From positions 558,001 to 622,000 of the forward strand of contig NC_089178.1 in assembly GCF_947507565.1 (NCBI RefSeq): a stretch of DNA of 64,000 bases, in the 5' to 3' direction. The stretch is from Oscarella lobularis. Its lineage: Eukaryota; Porifera; Homoscleromorpha; Homosclerophorida; Oscarellidae. Numbering within the stretch: position 1 is the stretch's first letter; the number at the start of each line of letters is the position of its first letter. Both the position numbers and the translations under genes were made by a program. Below, piece by piece: positions 1 through 11,365 of this stretch. The notes beneath the pieces are model-generated. The model saw only the letters and a list, made by a program, of their open reading frames with translations, was not told the DNA's origin and did no database searches.

Positions 1-1850
1 ACACCGCCTGCCGGAATATATACACCGCCTGCCGGCGGAGTACGTACACCGCTTGCCGGAATATATACACCGCCTGCCGGCAGAGTACGTACACCTCTTG
101 CCGGAATATATACACCGCCTGCCGGAATATATACACCGCCTGCCGGAATATATACACAGCCTGCCGGCGGAGTACGTACACCGCTTGCCGGAATATATAT
201 ACACCTCCTGCCTGTATATATACACCGCCTGCCGGCAGAGTACGTACACCGCTTGCCGTAATATATACACCGCCTGCTGGCAGAGTACGTACACGCCTGC
301 AGGAATATATACAACGCTTGCCGGAATATATACACCGCCTCCGTCGGAGTACGTACACGCCTGCCGGAATATATACACCGCCTGCCCGCGGAGTATGTAC
401 ACCGCTTGCCGTAATATATACACCGCCTGCCTCCGGAGTATGTACACCGCTTGCCGTAATATGTACACCGCCTGCCGGCGAAGTACGTACACCGCTTGCC
501 GTAATATATACACCGCTTGCCGGAATATATACAAAGCCTGCCGGCGGAGTACGTACACTGCCTTCCGGAATATATACACCGCTCTCCGGAGTATATACAC
601 CGCCTGCCGACGGAGTACGTACACTGCCTTCCGGAATATATACACCGCTTTCCGGAATATATACACCGCCTGCCGGCGGAGTACGTACACCGCCTGCCAG
701 AATATATACACCGCCTGCCAAAATATCTACACCGCTTGCCGGAATATATACACCGCCTGCTGGTTGAGTACGTTCACCGCCTGCCGGAATATCTACACCG
801 CTTGCCGGCGGAGTACGTACACGCCTGCCGGAATATATAAACCGCTTGCCGGCGGAGTACGTACACGCCTGCCGGAATGTATACACCGCTTGCCGGCGGA
901 GTACGTACACGCCTGCCGGTATATATACACCGCCTGCCGGAATATATACACCGCCTGCCGGAATATATACACCGCCTGCCGGCGGAGTACGTGCACCACT
1001 TGACGGAATATATGCACCGCCTGCTGGAGGAGTACGTACACCGCCTCCCAGAATATATACACCGCCTGCCGGAATATATACACCGCCTGCTGGCGTAGTA
1101 CGTACACCGCTTGCCGGAAAATATACACCACCTGCTGGCTGAGTACTTACACCGCCTGCCAGAATATATACACCGCCTGCCGGAATATATACACCGCCTG
1201 CCGGAATATATACACCGGCTGCCGGCGGGGTACGTACACCGCTTTCCGGAATATATACACCGCCTGCCGGAATATATACACCGCCTGCTGGCGGAGTACG
1301 TACACCGCCTGCCAGAATATCTACACCGCCTGCTGGAGGAGTACTTACACCGCCTGCGAGAATATATACACCGCCAGCCGGAATATATACGCCGCCTGCC
1401 GGCGGAGTACTTACACCGCCTGCCAGAATATCTACACCGCCTGCTGGCGGAGTACTTACACCGCCTGCCAGAATATATACACCGCCTGCCGGAATATATA
1501 CACCGCATGCTGGCTTAGTACGTACACCGCCTGCAAGAATATCTACACCGCCTGCCGGAATATATACACCTCCTGCTGGCAGAGTACTTACACCGCCTGC
1601 CAGAATATCTACACCGCCTGCTGGCGGAGTACGTGCACCGCTTGACGGAATATATACACCGCCTGCTGGCTGAGTAGTTACACCGCTTGCCCGGAATATA
1701 TACACCGCCTGTTGGCTGAGTACTTACACCGCCTGCCGGAATATATACACCGCCTGCTGGAGGAGTACGTACACCGCCTGCGAGAATATTTACACCGCCT
1801 GCCGGAATATATACACCGCCTGCCTGCGGAGTACGTACACTGCCTGCCAG
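1..1850. repeat. Minisatellite array of 21-bp and 24-bp units
   Basis: Two interleaved monomers fill the interval and run off the left edge: a 21-bp unit around tgccggaatatatacaccgc and a 24-bp unit around tgccggcggagtacgtacac. Both lengths are multiples of three, so several frames on both strands stay open for hundreds of bases and give spurious proteins of repeated PEYIHR/PAEYVHR type. The units contain the palindromes gtacgtac, gccggc and tatatata. Point differences between copies show the array is not freshly homogenised. I see no start context, splice sites or domain supporting a gene. Confidence 0.93.
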
Positions 1851-2600
1851 AATTCATTCAAAATAAATTCTGCATTAATTCAGAATAAATTATGCATTAA
1901 TTCAGAATTAATTCTGAATTAATTCAGAATAAATGCTACATTTATTCAGAATAAATTCTGCATTAATTCAGAATAAGTTCTGCATTAATTCAGAATAAAT
2001 TCTGCATTTATTCAGAATAAATTCGGCATTAGTTCCGAATAAATTCTGCATTAATTCAGAATAAATTCTGCTTTTATTCAGAATAAGTTCTGCATTAATT
2101 CAGAATAAATTCTGCATTAATTCAGAATAAATTCTGAATTAATTCTGCATTAATTCAGAATTGATTCTGCATTTATTCAGAATTAATTTTGTATTAATTC
2201 AGAATAAATTCTGCATTAGTTCAGAATAAATTCTGCATTAATTCAGAATAAATTCTGAATTAATTCTGAATTAATTCAGAATAAATTCTACATTAATTCA
2301 GAATAAATTCTAAATTAATTCAGAATAAATTCTGCATTAATTCAGAATAAATTCTGAATAAATTCTGAATTAATTCTGCATTAATGCAGAAATTATTCTA
2401 GATTAATGCAGAATAAATTCTGCATTAATTCGGAAAAAATTCTCCATTAATTCAGAATAAATTCTGCATTAATTCAGAATAAGTTTTACATTTATTCGGA
2501 ATAAATTCTTCATTAATTTAGAATAAATTCCGCATTTATTCTGCATTAATTCAGAATTAATTCTGCATTTATTCAGAATTAATTTTGCATTTATTCAGAA
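1851..2600. repeat. AT-rich palindromic satellite, block 1
   Basis: Tandem units of about 22 bp, variants of attctgcattaattcagaa plus ataa. The core ttctgaattaattcagaa is a perfect 18-bp inverted repeat, so single strands could form strings of hairpins. Unit length and phase vary. No coding potential is seen. The same family returns at 3020-3660 and 4017-5072. Confidence 0.92.
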
Positions 2601-3012
2601 TTTGTCTTGGGTATAATTTTCCCCAGGACAAATTTTCCTGGGACAATTTGTCTTGGGACAATTTGTCCTCGGACAATTTGTCCTGGGACAATTTGTCCTG
2701 GGACAATTTGTCCTGGGGACAATTTTTCCTGGGACAATTTGTCCTGGGACAATTTGTCCTGGGGACAATTTGTCCTTGGGACAATTTGTCCTGGGGACAA
2801 TTTGTCCTGGGACAATTTGTCCTGGGACAATTTGTCCTGGGACAATTTGTCCTGGGACAATTTGTCCTGGGACAATTTGTCCTGGGGACAATTTGTCCTG
2901 GGACAATTTGTCCTCGGACAATTTGTCCTGGGACAATTTGTCCCCAGGACAATTTTTCCTGGGGACAATTTGTTCCCAGGACAATTTGTCCTGGGGCAAT
3001 TTTTCCTTCTAC
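2601..3012. repeat. GGACAATTTGTCC palindromic tandem repeat
   Basis: About 25 copies of a 14-16-bp unit (tgggacaatttgtcc and close variants). GGACAA-T-TTGTCC is a perfect inverted repeat around a central T. It sits inside the AT-rich satellite and has sharp borders on both sides. Open frames on both strands (LGQFV / DKLSQ type) are products of the repeat and not genes. Confidence 0.92.
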
Positions 3013-3019
3013 AATTCTT

Positions 3020-3660
3020 CCTTGAAATTCTAAGTTAATTCAGAATAAATTCTGCATTAATGCAGAATAAATTCCCGATTTATTCTGCATTAATTAAGAA
3101 TTAATTCTGCATTTATTCAGAATTAATTCTGCAATAATTGAAAATAAATTCTGCATTATTTCAGAATAAATTCTGCATTAATCTAGAATAATTTCTGCAT
3201 TAATTCAGTATAAATTCTGCATTAATTCAGAATAAGTTCTGCATTAATTCAGAATAAATTCTGCATTAATTCAGAATAAATTCCGCATTTATTCAGAATA
3301 AATTCCGCATTTATTCTGCATTAATTTAGAATTTATTTTGCATTTTATCAGAATTATTTCTGCAATAATTCAGAATAAAATCTGAATTAATTCAGAATTA
3401 ATTCTGAATTAATGCAGAATTTATTCTGAATTAATGCAGAATTTATTCTGAATTAATGCAGAATTTATTCTGAATTAATGCAGATTTTATTCTGAATTAA
3501 TGCTGAATTTTATTCTGAATTAATGCAGAATAAATTCTTCATTAATTCTTCATTAATTCTACATTAATTCAGTATAAATTCTGAATTAATTCAGAATAAA
3601 TTCTAAATTAATTCAGAATAAATCCTGCATTAAGTCAGAATAAATTCTGTGTTTATTCAG
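3020..3660. repeat. AT-rich palindromic satellite, block 2
   Basis: Same monomer family as 1851-2600 (attctgcattaattcag), here with a run of gaattaatgcagaatttatt variants near 3400-3530. It ends abruptly at about 3660, where unique sequence begins that leads into the INO80E-like exon. Confidence 0.9.
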
Positions 3661-3926
3661 AGAATGTGAGATTTTTTCGCGATGTTTTAGCGCGCGTTAC
3701 ACTCGAAAAGCCCTGCTCGTCGTTCGTCTCCTGTGCATCGCTTAGCGAGCGAGTTTGAGGTTCTTGATCGACTTCTTGTCGTGTTCCGTCACTTTCTGAA
3801 CGGTTATTGCTAAGTTTTTCGTCGTCATGGCGTTTCGGGGTGTACGAGCGATCTTTTAGAACGATCGCCGACGTATCGTCGACTCACGACGGAGCGCCTG
3901 TCGTTTTCTTCATCTTACATACGATC

Positions 3927-4001
3927 ATGGATGCTTCATGGCAGCATAGCTCTCGTAAAGAATATAGAATGTTGAAAAGAAAGCTGAAGCACCTTGTCTA
4001 C
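3927..4001 (+). CDS. INO80E: INO80 complex subunit E-like, first coding exon (partial)
   Basis: A 25-codon exon, starting at the ATG at 3927 and ending at a good donor (gtaagt, 4002). Its last 16 residues contain EYRMLKRKLKHLVY, which I recognise as the opening of the INO80E coiled coil (family pattern YRxLKRKLKxLxYE). INO80E is a small nuclear subunit of the INO80 chromatin remodeller. About 265 bp of unique sequence upstream (3661-3926) could be promoter and 5' UTR. The intron runs straight into AT-rich satellite for about 1 kb. The expected middle of the coiled coil is not visible. Just past the satellite, ATT TTG CTG CAG TAT GAA TAG at 5088-5108 reads ILLQYE-stop, resembling the end of the same coiled coil, but the match is short. 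The gene is either incomplete, missing a middle exon collapsed in the assembly, or broken. Another small coiled-coil protein is possible. Confidence 0.5.
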
Positions 4002-4016
4002 GTAAGTTCACGATCT

Positions 4017-5072
4017 TTTATTCTGCATTAATTCAGAATTAATTCTGTATTTATTCAGAATTAATTCTGCATTAATTCAGAATAAATTCTGCATTAATTC
4101 AGAATTAATTCTGAATTAATTCAGAATAAATTCTGCATTAATTCAGAATTAATTCTGAATTAATTCAGAATAAGTTCTGCATTAATTCAGAATAAATTCT
4201 GCATTTATTCAGAATAAATGCAGAATTAATTCAGAATAAATTCTGCTTTAATTCAGAATAACTTCTGTATTTATTCAGAATAAATACTGCATTAATTCAG
4301 AATAAATTCTGCATTAATTCAGAATAAATTCTTCATTAATTCTTCATTAATTCTACATTAATTCAGTAGAAATTCTGAATTAATTCAGAATAAATTCTGA
4401 ATTAATTCAGAATAAATTCTGAATTAATTCTGCATTAATTCAGAATAAATTCTGCATTAATGCAGAATAAATTCCGCATTTATTCTGCATTAATTAGGAA
4501 TTAATTCTGCATTTATTCAGAATTAATTCTGCAATAATATAAAATAAATTCTGCATTATTTCAGAATAAATTCTGCATTATTCTCGAATAATTTCTGCAT
4601 TAATTCAGAATAAATTCTGAATTAATTGAGAATAAATTCCGCATTTATTTTGCAATAATTGAGAATAAATTCTGCATTAATTCAGAATAAATTTTGCATT
4701 TATTCAGAATTCCGCATTTATTCTGCATTAATTTAGAATTTATTTTGCATTTTATCAGAATTAATTCTGCAATAATTTAGAATAAAATCTGCATTAATTC
4801 AGAATTAATTCTGAATTAATGCAGAATTTATTCTGAATTAGTGCAGAATTTATTCTGAATTATTGCAGAATTTATTCTGAATTATTGCAGATTTTATTCT
4901 GAATTAATGCTGAATTTTATTCTGAATTAATGCAGAATAAATTCTTCATTAATTCTTCATTAATTCTACATTAATTCAGTATAAATTCTGAATTAATTCA
5001 GAATAAATTCTGCTTTTATTCAGAATAAGTTCTGCATTAATTCAGAATAAATTCCGCATTTATTCTGCATTA
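4017..5072. repeat. AT-rich palindromic satellite, block 3 (intronic?)
   Basis: Third block of the attctgcattaattcagaa family, on the far side of the INO80E-like exon. Segments such as the run near 3400-3600 reappear here at about 4800-5000 in the same order, so part of this block is a duplicate of block 2. If the INO80E gene model is right, this satellite lies within its intron. Confidence 0.9.
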
Positions 5073-5586
5073 AGTATGATGAAAGCTATTTTGCTGCAGT
5101 ATGAATAGGAGACTGCGCGGTCTGCTTGCACCGTTTTAGGCTCTGCTCTGTTTCCTATGGCGTGATTTATTATGCGTTTTAACTTGTTAGTAATTGGGCA
5201 TTTCTCAACCAGGTGAAAGTAGATTACTTTGGTAGAGTGACGAGGATCTTAGGAGCATTTTTCTTTGTAGGTGCAAGAAGTCTTTTACCGTAAAATGTTT
5301 TTCGTAGCCTATTGCGTCATTGTTGGGGGCCAAAGCAAGTGAGTCCCCTCAGTACCCTACTCAAGTAGTAGTACCCTTCAATTAGGCCTAATCCCCAGTA
5401 CCCCTGGTAATAATATGTAATAGTGTAGCCTTGAATGAGTAATCATTTTCCTACTGGTTGGCCACCTGTTCATGACTACTTCCTTTGTTCAATGTCAATT
5501 ACAAGTATAGTGAAGTAGGATACCCTCTGCTTGAATTATGACCGTTGTCTCCAGATAAACGAAGACTTCTGTTGTGTTGCCATTGG
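5073..5586. other. Unique sequence without a convincing gene
   Basis: This is non-repetitive sequence between the satellite and the first TNFR-like gene. It holds the possible INO80E tail ILLQYE-stop at 5088-5108. An ATG at 5295 opens a short hydrophobic reading (MFFVAYCVIVGGQS) up to a gtgagt donor at 5339, but I could not join it in phase to the next exon. The rest may be promoter. Confidence 0.4.
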
Positions 5587-6386
5587 ATGGCGCACTTGCA
5601 CTTCCTGGTACACCTGTGCAATATACACGTTGCTTTTAACTCGAGCGTCGTTCAATTTAGGCGTCGTTGTTGGCGATTCTGAATCCCGTTTCAACTGTTC
5701 CCCACTGCAAAGACTGTCCAGTTGGCTTCGGGGTGATGACCCCGTGCACGAAAACGCGTTCAACGAAGTGCGAGCCGTGCGTGCTTGGACGCACGTTTTC
5801 CAGCTTCCTCGGCGACAGTCCCTGTCAACCGGTGAGCGCGACGTCGTCCGTCCTTTGCAACGTCGGTTCCAATAAGAACGAACAACGGATTCCCGCTGAT
5901 ACGACGCATGACGTTCAATGCGTGTGCATCGACGGCTTCAAACGAGATCGCAGCACGGGTCTGTGCCGTCTCGATCCCGAGTCCCCGACCGTGGGAACTT
6001 CGAAAGGAGCAGCGAGAACAGGTGTGTATGGCACGCTAATCATTAGTTGATTGTGCGTTTTGACAAAGTTGGGCTTCTAGCTGTCTTTTCTGAGAAACCG
6101 TCGGAGAATTCTCAGGCCAAATTTCTAAGTCCTATTGCTGTGTGTAGCAGCGTTTTTGTTGCTGCTGTTGCTGGAACTGTGGTGTGGAAAAAGTTGGCAC
6201 CTAAACGCAGTTTGAAATGCAAGTTGAAATGCTGCTCTTTCGCGAAACCGTCTCTTGGCGGTGTCCCGGTAAGCGTTTCATCCTCTTTGAACTATCACGA
6301 GACATCAGTATTTTTGGTAGCCCGAATCGCAGGACAAACCTGAACGTGGTTTTGGGTCCACGCGAAAGAGTGATGAGGCGCTGTAA
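5587..6386 (+). CDS. TNFR-like single-pass receptor 1
   Basis: I assemble four exons: 5587-5607, 5661-6021, 6081-6268 and 6333-6386, all with GT/AG borders and matching phases, giving about 207 residues. Exon 1 joined to exon 2 gives the signal peptide MAHLHFLASLLAILNPVST. Exon 2 holds one cysteine-rich region with the TNFR pattern CKDC-x-VGFG...TKCEPCVLG...C...CVC-IDGF. Exon 3 gives a membrane segment (SPIAVCSSVFVAAVAGTVVW) followed by basic residues. The tail is short and ends in GFGSTRKSDEAL. No death domain is visible. TNFR-family receptors bind TNF-like trimers at the surface and signal through the tail; here ligand and partners are unknown. The neighbour at 6597 has the same plan and is probably a tandem paralogue. 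A generic Cys-rich membrane protein remains possible. Confidence 0.6.
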
Positions 6387-6596
6387 GGTTTGCGCAATTC
6401 TTTGTCCTGACAGAAACAGTTCTTTTTTTGTTGACGTCACTGTATTGTTGCTTCGTTTTGTGGGAGTTAGCTGGGAATCCCCATGCAGTTTCACTGGTTC
6501 GGGCAAATTGGTTCGGGTTTAGTCCGGGATAGCCTTAGTCGGATCCAAGATGTGATGGCTGGTGAACTTTGCACTTCCCTGAAGCAATGGAAATGG

Positions 6597-7518
6597 ATGA
6601 AAATAGCAGCGTGCTTGATGCCAAGTTTTACGCTGGCAAACCCGGCATGGATCGCTGTTCTTGCTTTCTGGGCGGTAAGAGCGTTGACTGAGACAAAAGT
6701 GGCTGGAAGATACTAGTTAATTTCCTATACTTTGATTTATTGTCGCCTCCTTTTAGCCGGTTTCCCAGGCGAACTTGTCTGACTGCGTGCCTTTGCCGTG
6801 TGGACCCGGCTACGGAGTCAATTTGAGCTGCGGTGGAAAATGCGCTCCCTGTGTTCTCGGGAGCACCTACTCAAGTCTCAGCAACAACGCTCATGTGGCA
6901 TGCCAACCGGCGACAGATCCTGCCGTCATCATTTGCCAGAGTCACGCCAAAATCGTGTCAGCAACCGCATCTCAAAACACACACTGTCAATGTGAGGAGG
7001 ACTATTTTCTCAATCCGACAACGGATCGTTGCGTTCCAGTTGCGCAATCAAATCCTTATCTGACTACCCCGGCTTCTGATTCCCCAACAGCAGCGTTTCT
7101 CAATGGTACCGTTTTATTCGCATCTTCATCGGTCTAATGTTGATAACATTTTAGATTCTGGCACTCCAACTTTAATTTCCTTTTCAGATTCTGGCACTCC
7201 AACTTCAACTAAAGTAACTTCGACTATTGGTGTAGGTGTAGGAAGCGCTGTTGGAACACTTCTACTCATTATCCTTATTGTCTGCGTTTGTCTGCATTTT
7301 CGACAAAAGCAAAATTCGTTTTTGCCAAAAGCCTCCGAGTCAGGTATGTATATATGTATATTCTGTTCCGTTACACATGTATGCCCAAATTTGCCGGAGC
7401 AGCTGCGACCGCCACGAAGGACGTTGAAAAGAACACTGAAACTGATAACGGGAAAGAAGAGCGCGATAACAAGCATCCCCGTCACATTGAGTCAGAAGAA
7501 TGGTACGAGTTTTTTTGA
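6597..7518 (+). CDS. TNFR-like single-pass receptor 2
   Basis: Exons 6597-6674, 6757-7105, 7188-7343 and 7403-7518 join in phase. The ATG at 6597 starts a plausible signal peptide (MKIAACLMPSFTLANP..., then AWIAVLAFWA). The ectodomain has a TNFR-like Cys pattern (CGPGYG...CGGKCAPCVLGSTYSS...CQCEEDYF), a Ser/Thr/Pro stalk and one membrane helix (GSAVGTLLLIILIVCVCLHF). The tail is rich in charged residues and ends EEWYEFF. An alternative last intron (donor 7508, acceptor 7552) would replace the last residues with an Asp-Pro-rich tail ending at 7643. A 33-bp duplication creates a second in-frame acceptor at 7154. No death domain is seen. It is a likely paralogue of the gene at 5587: both share the CxPCVLGxTxSS core. 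Family assignment is moderate. Confidence 0.6.
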
Positions 7519-7910
7519 CTGTGAGAAAGAAATACAAGGGCTTTTGAAGTAGGAATGACTACAAGGATTCTGATCCTGATCCTGATCCTCGTCGTCCACA
7601 AGGACCACAACTCGTATTCCTGGAGCGGTCTAGTCACGATTGATCATCTGTTTGTTTCCCTAATCAGACGTGTTTTCTTTGTGAGCTGTATAGTTGCACT
7701 TATAGTACGTTATATCGTATATATCTTATATCTCTGGTTATATGTTTCAGTTGCAGTAACACTCTCCGTAAGTAGTAGTGATGACGACAAAGGTCTGTAA
7801 CCTCCCTGTAACCTCCTCAACACGGTACATTGACGTCAGCCGAAGCAGTCTGGATCCCCGTATAATGCAAAGTGGTGTAGCGTGAGCAGTTTGACACGCT
7901 TTCTACCATC

Positions 7911-9496
7911 ATGCTTTGCAAGTGTTTCGCTTTTCTCTTCGTCATTGCACTCGTTTTCGGACAAGGACCGAAAATGCGCGACCTATTTATCGCTGGAGAA
8001 GCTTATCCGTGCTATCGTGAGCCAGTTTTGCTGGCGCACAGTGATGGCACCGTATTAGCGTTTACAGAAGGGCGAAACAACACTTCATGCTCCGTAAGAA
8101 GCCTCAGCCCTACAAATGGCCCCTCCCACTTCTGTACAGGGTCACCGGGACGGCTATCCCAAGTACATTCTGCTGAAACGATCGAGCAATTTTGGCGAGA
8201 CGTGGCAGTCAGTGCAGCTTCTTTGGCAAGGCAACCCTGACTACTACGTATGCGTGCACGACGCAATAAAAGATGTCTACTGGCTGATGATTCAGGAATC
8301 GGAAAGTAAGTGTTTGGGTGCTCGTGAAGTTATATGTATATAACTTGGAATGCTAGCTGTCTTGATTTCAAACAGCAAAGACAGAGGATCGAGTTGGTCA
8401 AAACCAGAGCCACTTGTCATACAATCGACTTTTGATTTCGTAAAACCGGCTGTTGGACACGGAATTCAAATCAATTCAAGTCTGTGCAAATCTTCGAAAC
8501 TAGGCAACTGCCCACACGGTAGCTAAAGAATCATTCTAACGCAGTCACTCGTTTATTGAAACACAATGTAGGACGGTTAATGGTTCCATCCGTTTGTCAA
8601 GGCAAAACGAACGGGTAAAAGTTCCCAGAGTCATCAACATGTACATATTATTATTATTATTATAGGTCTAGTGCCTTCTATTCTTGTGTTGTCTTCAGTG
8701 ACGATAGCGGCGTTCACTGGCAACTAGGAGGACATGCACAAGTACTGCTACTACTGTGATAATGTGACGACAATACGAAGGATGCCTTCTTTAGCGGTAC
8801 AGCCGAGAAGTTACACTGGTGCAAACTGTAAATAACAGCGCCAGTTTGTATCTAAATGAACGCAACATGAGCCCAACTCCTGGACATCGTTTTATCTCCC
8901 GCAGCTTTAATGCCGGAGAAACTCTTGAAGAGTGAGAGAAAGGGAATAATATGTGCACGTGCTCAGTCTAAGTTGCTTCTTAGTTTTGGTGTTGACAATT
9001 CATTGGTAGAGCCGGTGAATGCCAACTGGACCGGACTAGTGACGTCAATGTGTCGTTTTGACGACGTCAGACAATTGTGACATCTCTCGCGTTCGTCTGT
9101 CTCACTTTCTTCCACAGGGTAATCAGTCAAGAATAATCTATTCAAGTCCGCTCAACGCTAACAAAAGAGCCGTCATGGGAGTCAGAATAAGCTATGATGA
9201 AGGCTTCACGTGGAAGGCAAGTGTGGATCTTTAGCTGTATGCACTTAGTATCAGTCGCTCTTCTCACACAGGAAGCCAAGACTGTAGACCCTGACTTTGC
9301 TGGATATTCAGACGTGCAGAAACTCAATTCTACGACAGGTATGCATGCATCACATTTAGAAAGCAAATAGTCCCTTAGAAAAATCCTCCCTCTCTACCTC
9401 CCCCCTATCCAAGTTGCGATATTGTATGAACACGGGAAAAACACTTTTGCGGACAGTATCGCTTTTCTGACGGTTGGAATTGACTGGCTCGAGTAA
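7911..9496 (+). CDS. Secreted/lysosomal sialidase (exo-alpha-sialidase)
   Basis: About nine exons with small introns join into one frame from the ATG at 7911 to TAA at 9494-9496. A signal peptide (MLCKCFAFLFVIALVFGQG) sends it into the secretory route. The family arginine motif appears as YREP near residue 38 (usual F/YRIP). Five Asp-box-like motifs follow: SSNFGETW, SKDRGSSW, SDDSGVHW, SFNAGETL and SYDEGFTW. The end has the nucleophile-type AGYS motif and the conserved LYEHG near the C-terminus, so the fold looks complete. Sialidases remove terminal sialic acid from glycoproteins and glycolipids. The junction after SYDEGFTWK uses a GC donor (gcaagt, about 9219). The 3' end is 191 bp from the convergent BUB3 stop. 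The Ile-to-Glu change in the arginine motif is unusual, but Arg itself is kept. Confidence 0.87.
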
Positions 9497-9687
9497 ACTT
9501 TTAGTGAATTAAAAGCTAAAACCAATACAAGCACAACACAGAACAAAGGTAGCGTTTCAAAAGAATTCCGCCTATTTTGGTTTCGTTTCGAGGTCAGAAA
9601 CGTAGCGAATAAACACAGAATTCCTTGGGGTATTTCTAGAAAGAAAACGGTGACAACTACTGAAATAGTGAGGTGCACACTACTGGC

Positions 9688-11214
9688 TTACTCTTTTTCC
9701 CCGTCCTCCATCATATACGACGACGCAATAGCAAGCATTGACCCGTCACAATTAAAACACAGAGACGAAATACTGCTAGGATAACGATGAAACTGAAGAA
9801 AGAAAAAAGTAAGATAACACGACACATTAGTATTAGCTTGCACGTCACGTCTTACCTGAGCTAGACGTTTCCTATTGAAGGCATCCCAAATATTGACGAG
9901 ATTATCGCAGCCACCAGTAGCAAAGGTGCTGTGTCTGTGAAAACACACGCAGGATATAAACATCGAGCAACTAGACACTGTACGTATCTGGGCAGTCAAT
10001 TAAAACGCGATCGAAGCAAACGTTCACTATGTAAACTCAAAATCGTTCACTTACACGGGATGAAACGAGATAGCGGTGACGGGGTAGATGACTTCGACGC
10101 CGCTCTCTTTCGTCCTGTGACACTTGAACGCGTACTTGCTCTTTTGCGCTTCGGGCGCAAAGAATTCGACGGCCACTCGGCCTTCGATGGAACTGAGAAC
10201 GTAGCCTATATATATATATATATACGACGGTCAATCAATAAACAAACGGCGACGGCACGCTTTATTGCCTTGTCCGTTTGGAAAGCATCTGATGCATCGA
10301 GTCTCGTACTTGAGAGTCGATTCGCGACGTGCTTCTACTTTACTCTAAAAAACCATACATGTACAAGGATTTCTCACTCGTGCCCTCCTCTTACAGGATC
10401 CCTAAGATCCCATATCATGACTCGTCTTCCTTTCTAACGATCAATAGATAAACGATAAAAACAACGCGATGATGATGATGATGATGCTCTCACCGTTCCT
10501 ACAATCAATTTATCCCCGTTTACAGCCATAGTATAAACCTAGTTCATCCAGAAAACGATTAGTTAATAATCAAGTCCTGATTCCCGTTCCCTTATCTACA
10601 TCATAGGCCCACAACCTTTTCCAACTGATTCATCGTGGTCACGCAAGTCTTGCTTCTTGTATCCCACAGTTTCACCGTCTTATCCCAGCTGCCCGTGGCA
10701 ATGAGACCTTCACCGGAAAAAAAAAAAACGACCAACGAAAATCAATCGCCCATCGACCTCAACTGCACATATACTTATTACCACTGGAAGGGCAGTACTC
10801 GACGCATCGTATAGCATCGTCGTGCGTTCCCAGTACGTCCTCGACGTTATCGGCGTAGTTAAAACTAGGTAATTTTAGTTCGACGGAGAAAAAAAATCGT
10901 GTCGATTTCTGATATACGTTTTTAGCGTTTTGTCTAGTCCGCCGCTGAATGAGTGCAGGGTGTCCGAGAAGCAGCAGTCCAATACTGCTCCGGCGTGGTG
11001 ATGTTGCACGCGTAGCGTGTTCGTGACGGGGTCGTATAGTCGAACGCTCTAAAAGCGATGTTTTTTCTTCTTCTTAGAGCCTCTGAAGGAGCCTCACCTT
11101 GTCCCACGAAGAGACGAGAAGAAAATTGCTTGTTGGACTGAATGCGACCGACGTTATGCCGTCGGCGGGTGGAGAAAGGAGTTCTGATTCGTTTGGTCCC
11201 TCCATTTCGGCCAT
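9688..11214 (-). CDS. BUB3: Mitotic checkpoint WD-repeat protein BUB3
   Basis: Read on the minus strand, exons from the ATG at 11214 give [20 protein letters not shown] and [19 protein letters not shown], then [100 protein letters not shown] and [18 protein letters not shown], ending [13 protein letters not shown]. These are the ordered WD blades of BUB3, including the BUB3-specific AFKCHR and IYPV stretches. BUB3 carries BUB1 and BUBR1 to kinetochores in the spindle checkpoint. The C-terminal tail after SSYM is shorter than in vertebrates. Introns hold simple repeats, (ta)n near 10210 and (gat)n near 10470. The gene starts 151 bp downstream of the DNase II stop, both on the minus strand. Confidence 0.93.
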
Positions 11215-11365
11215 GTCGCGGAACGCACGCTACGTTGGTAGAAAGTCCCGTTCAGATGATGGGCGGGAAAAATTGCCATACAAAAAAATATCTAAGAAAT
11301 ACACAAACAGGAATAGAAGTAAGACTAAATAAGAAATTAGGAATACGAAACGAGAAACCAAAAAG

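Noticed and set aside
53-1518. Long overlapping ORFs on both strands (PEYIHR-type repeats)
   Set aside because: Both minisatellite units are multiples of 3 bp and lack stops, so open frames in several phases are expected; no start context, splice sites or domain.
2569-3038. ORFs of LGQFV / DKLSQ repeats on both strands
   Set aside because: Products of the palindromic 14-16-bp repeat; open in five frames at once.
1-5072. Possible CRISPR-like repeat-spacer array
   Set aside because: Repeats are directly adjacent, vary in length and have no unique spacers; the genome is eukaryotic.
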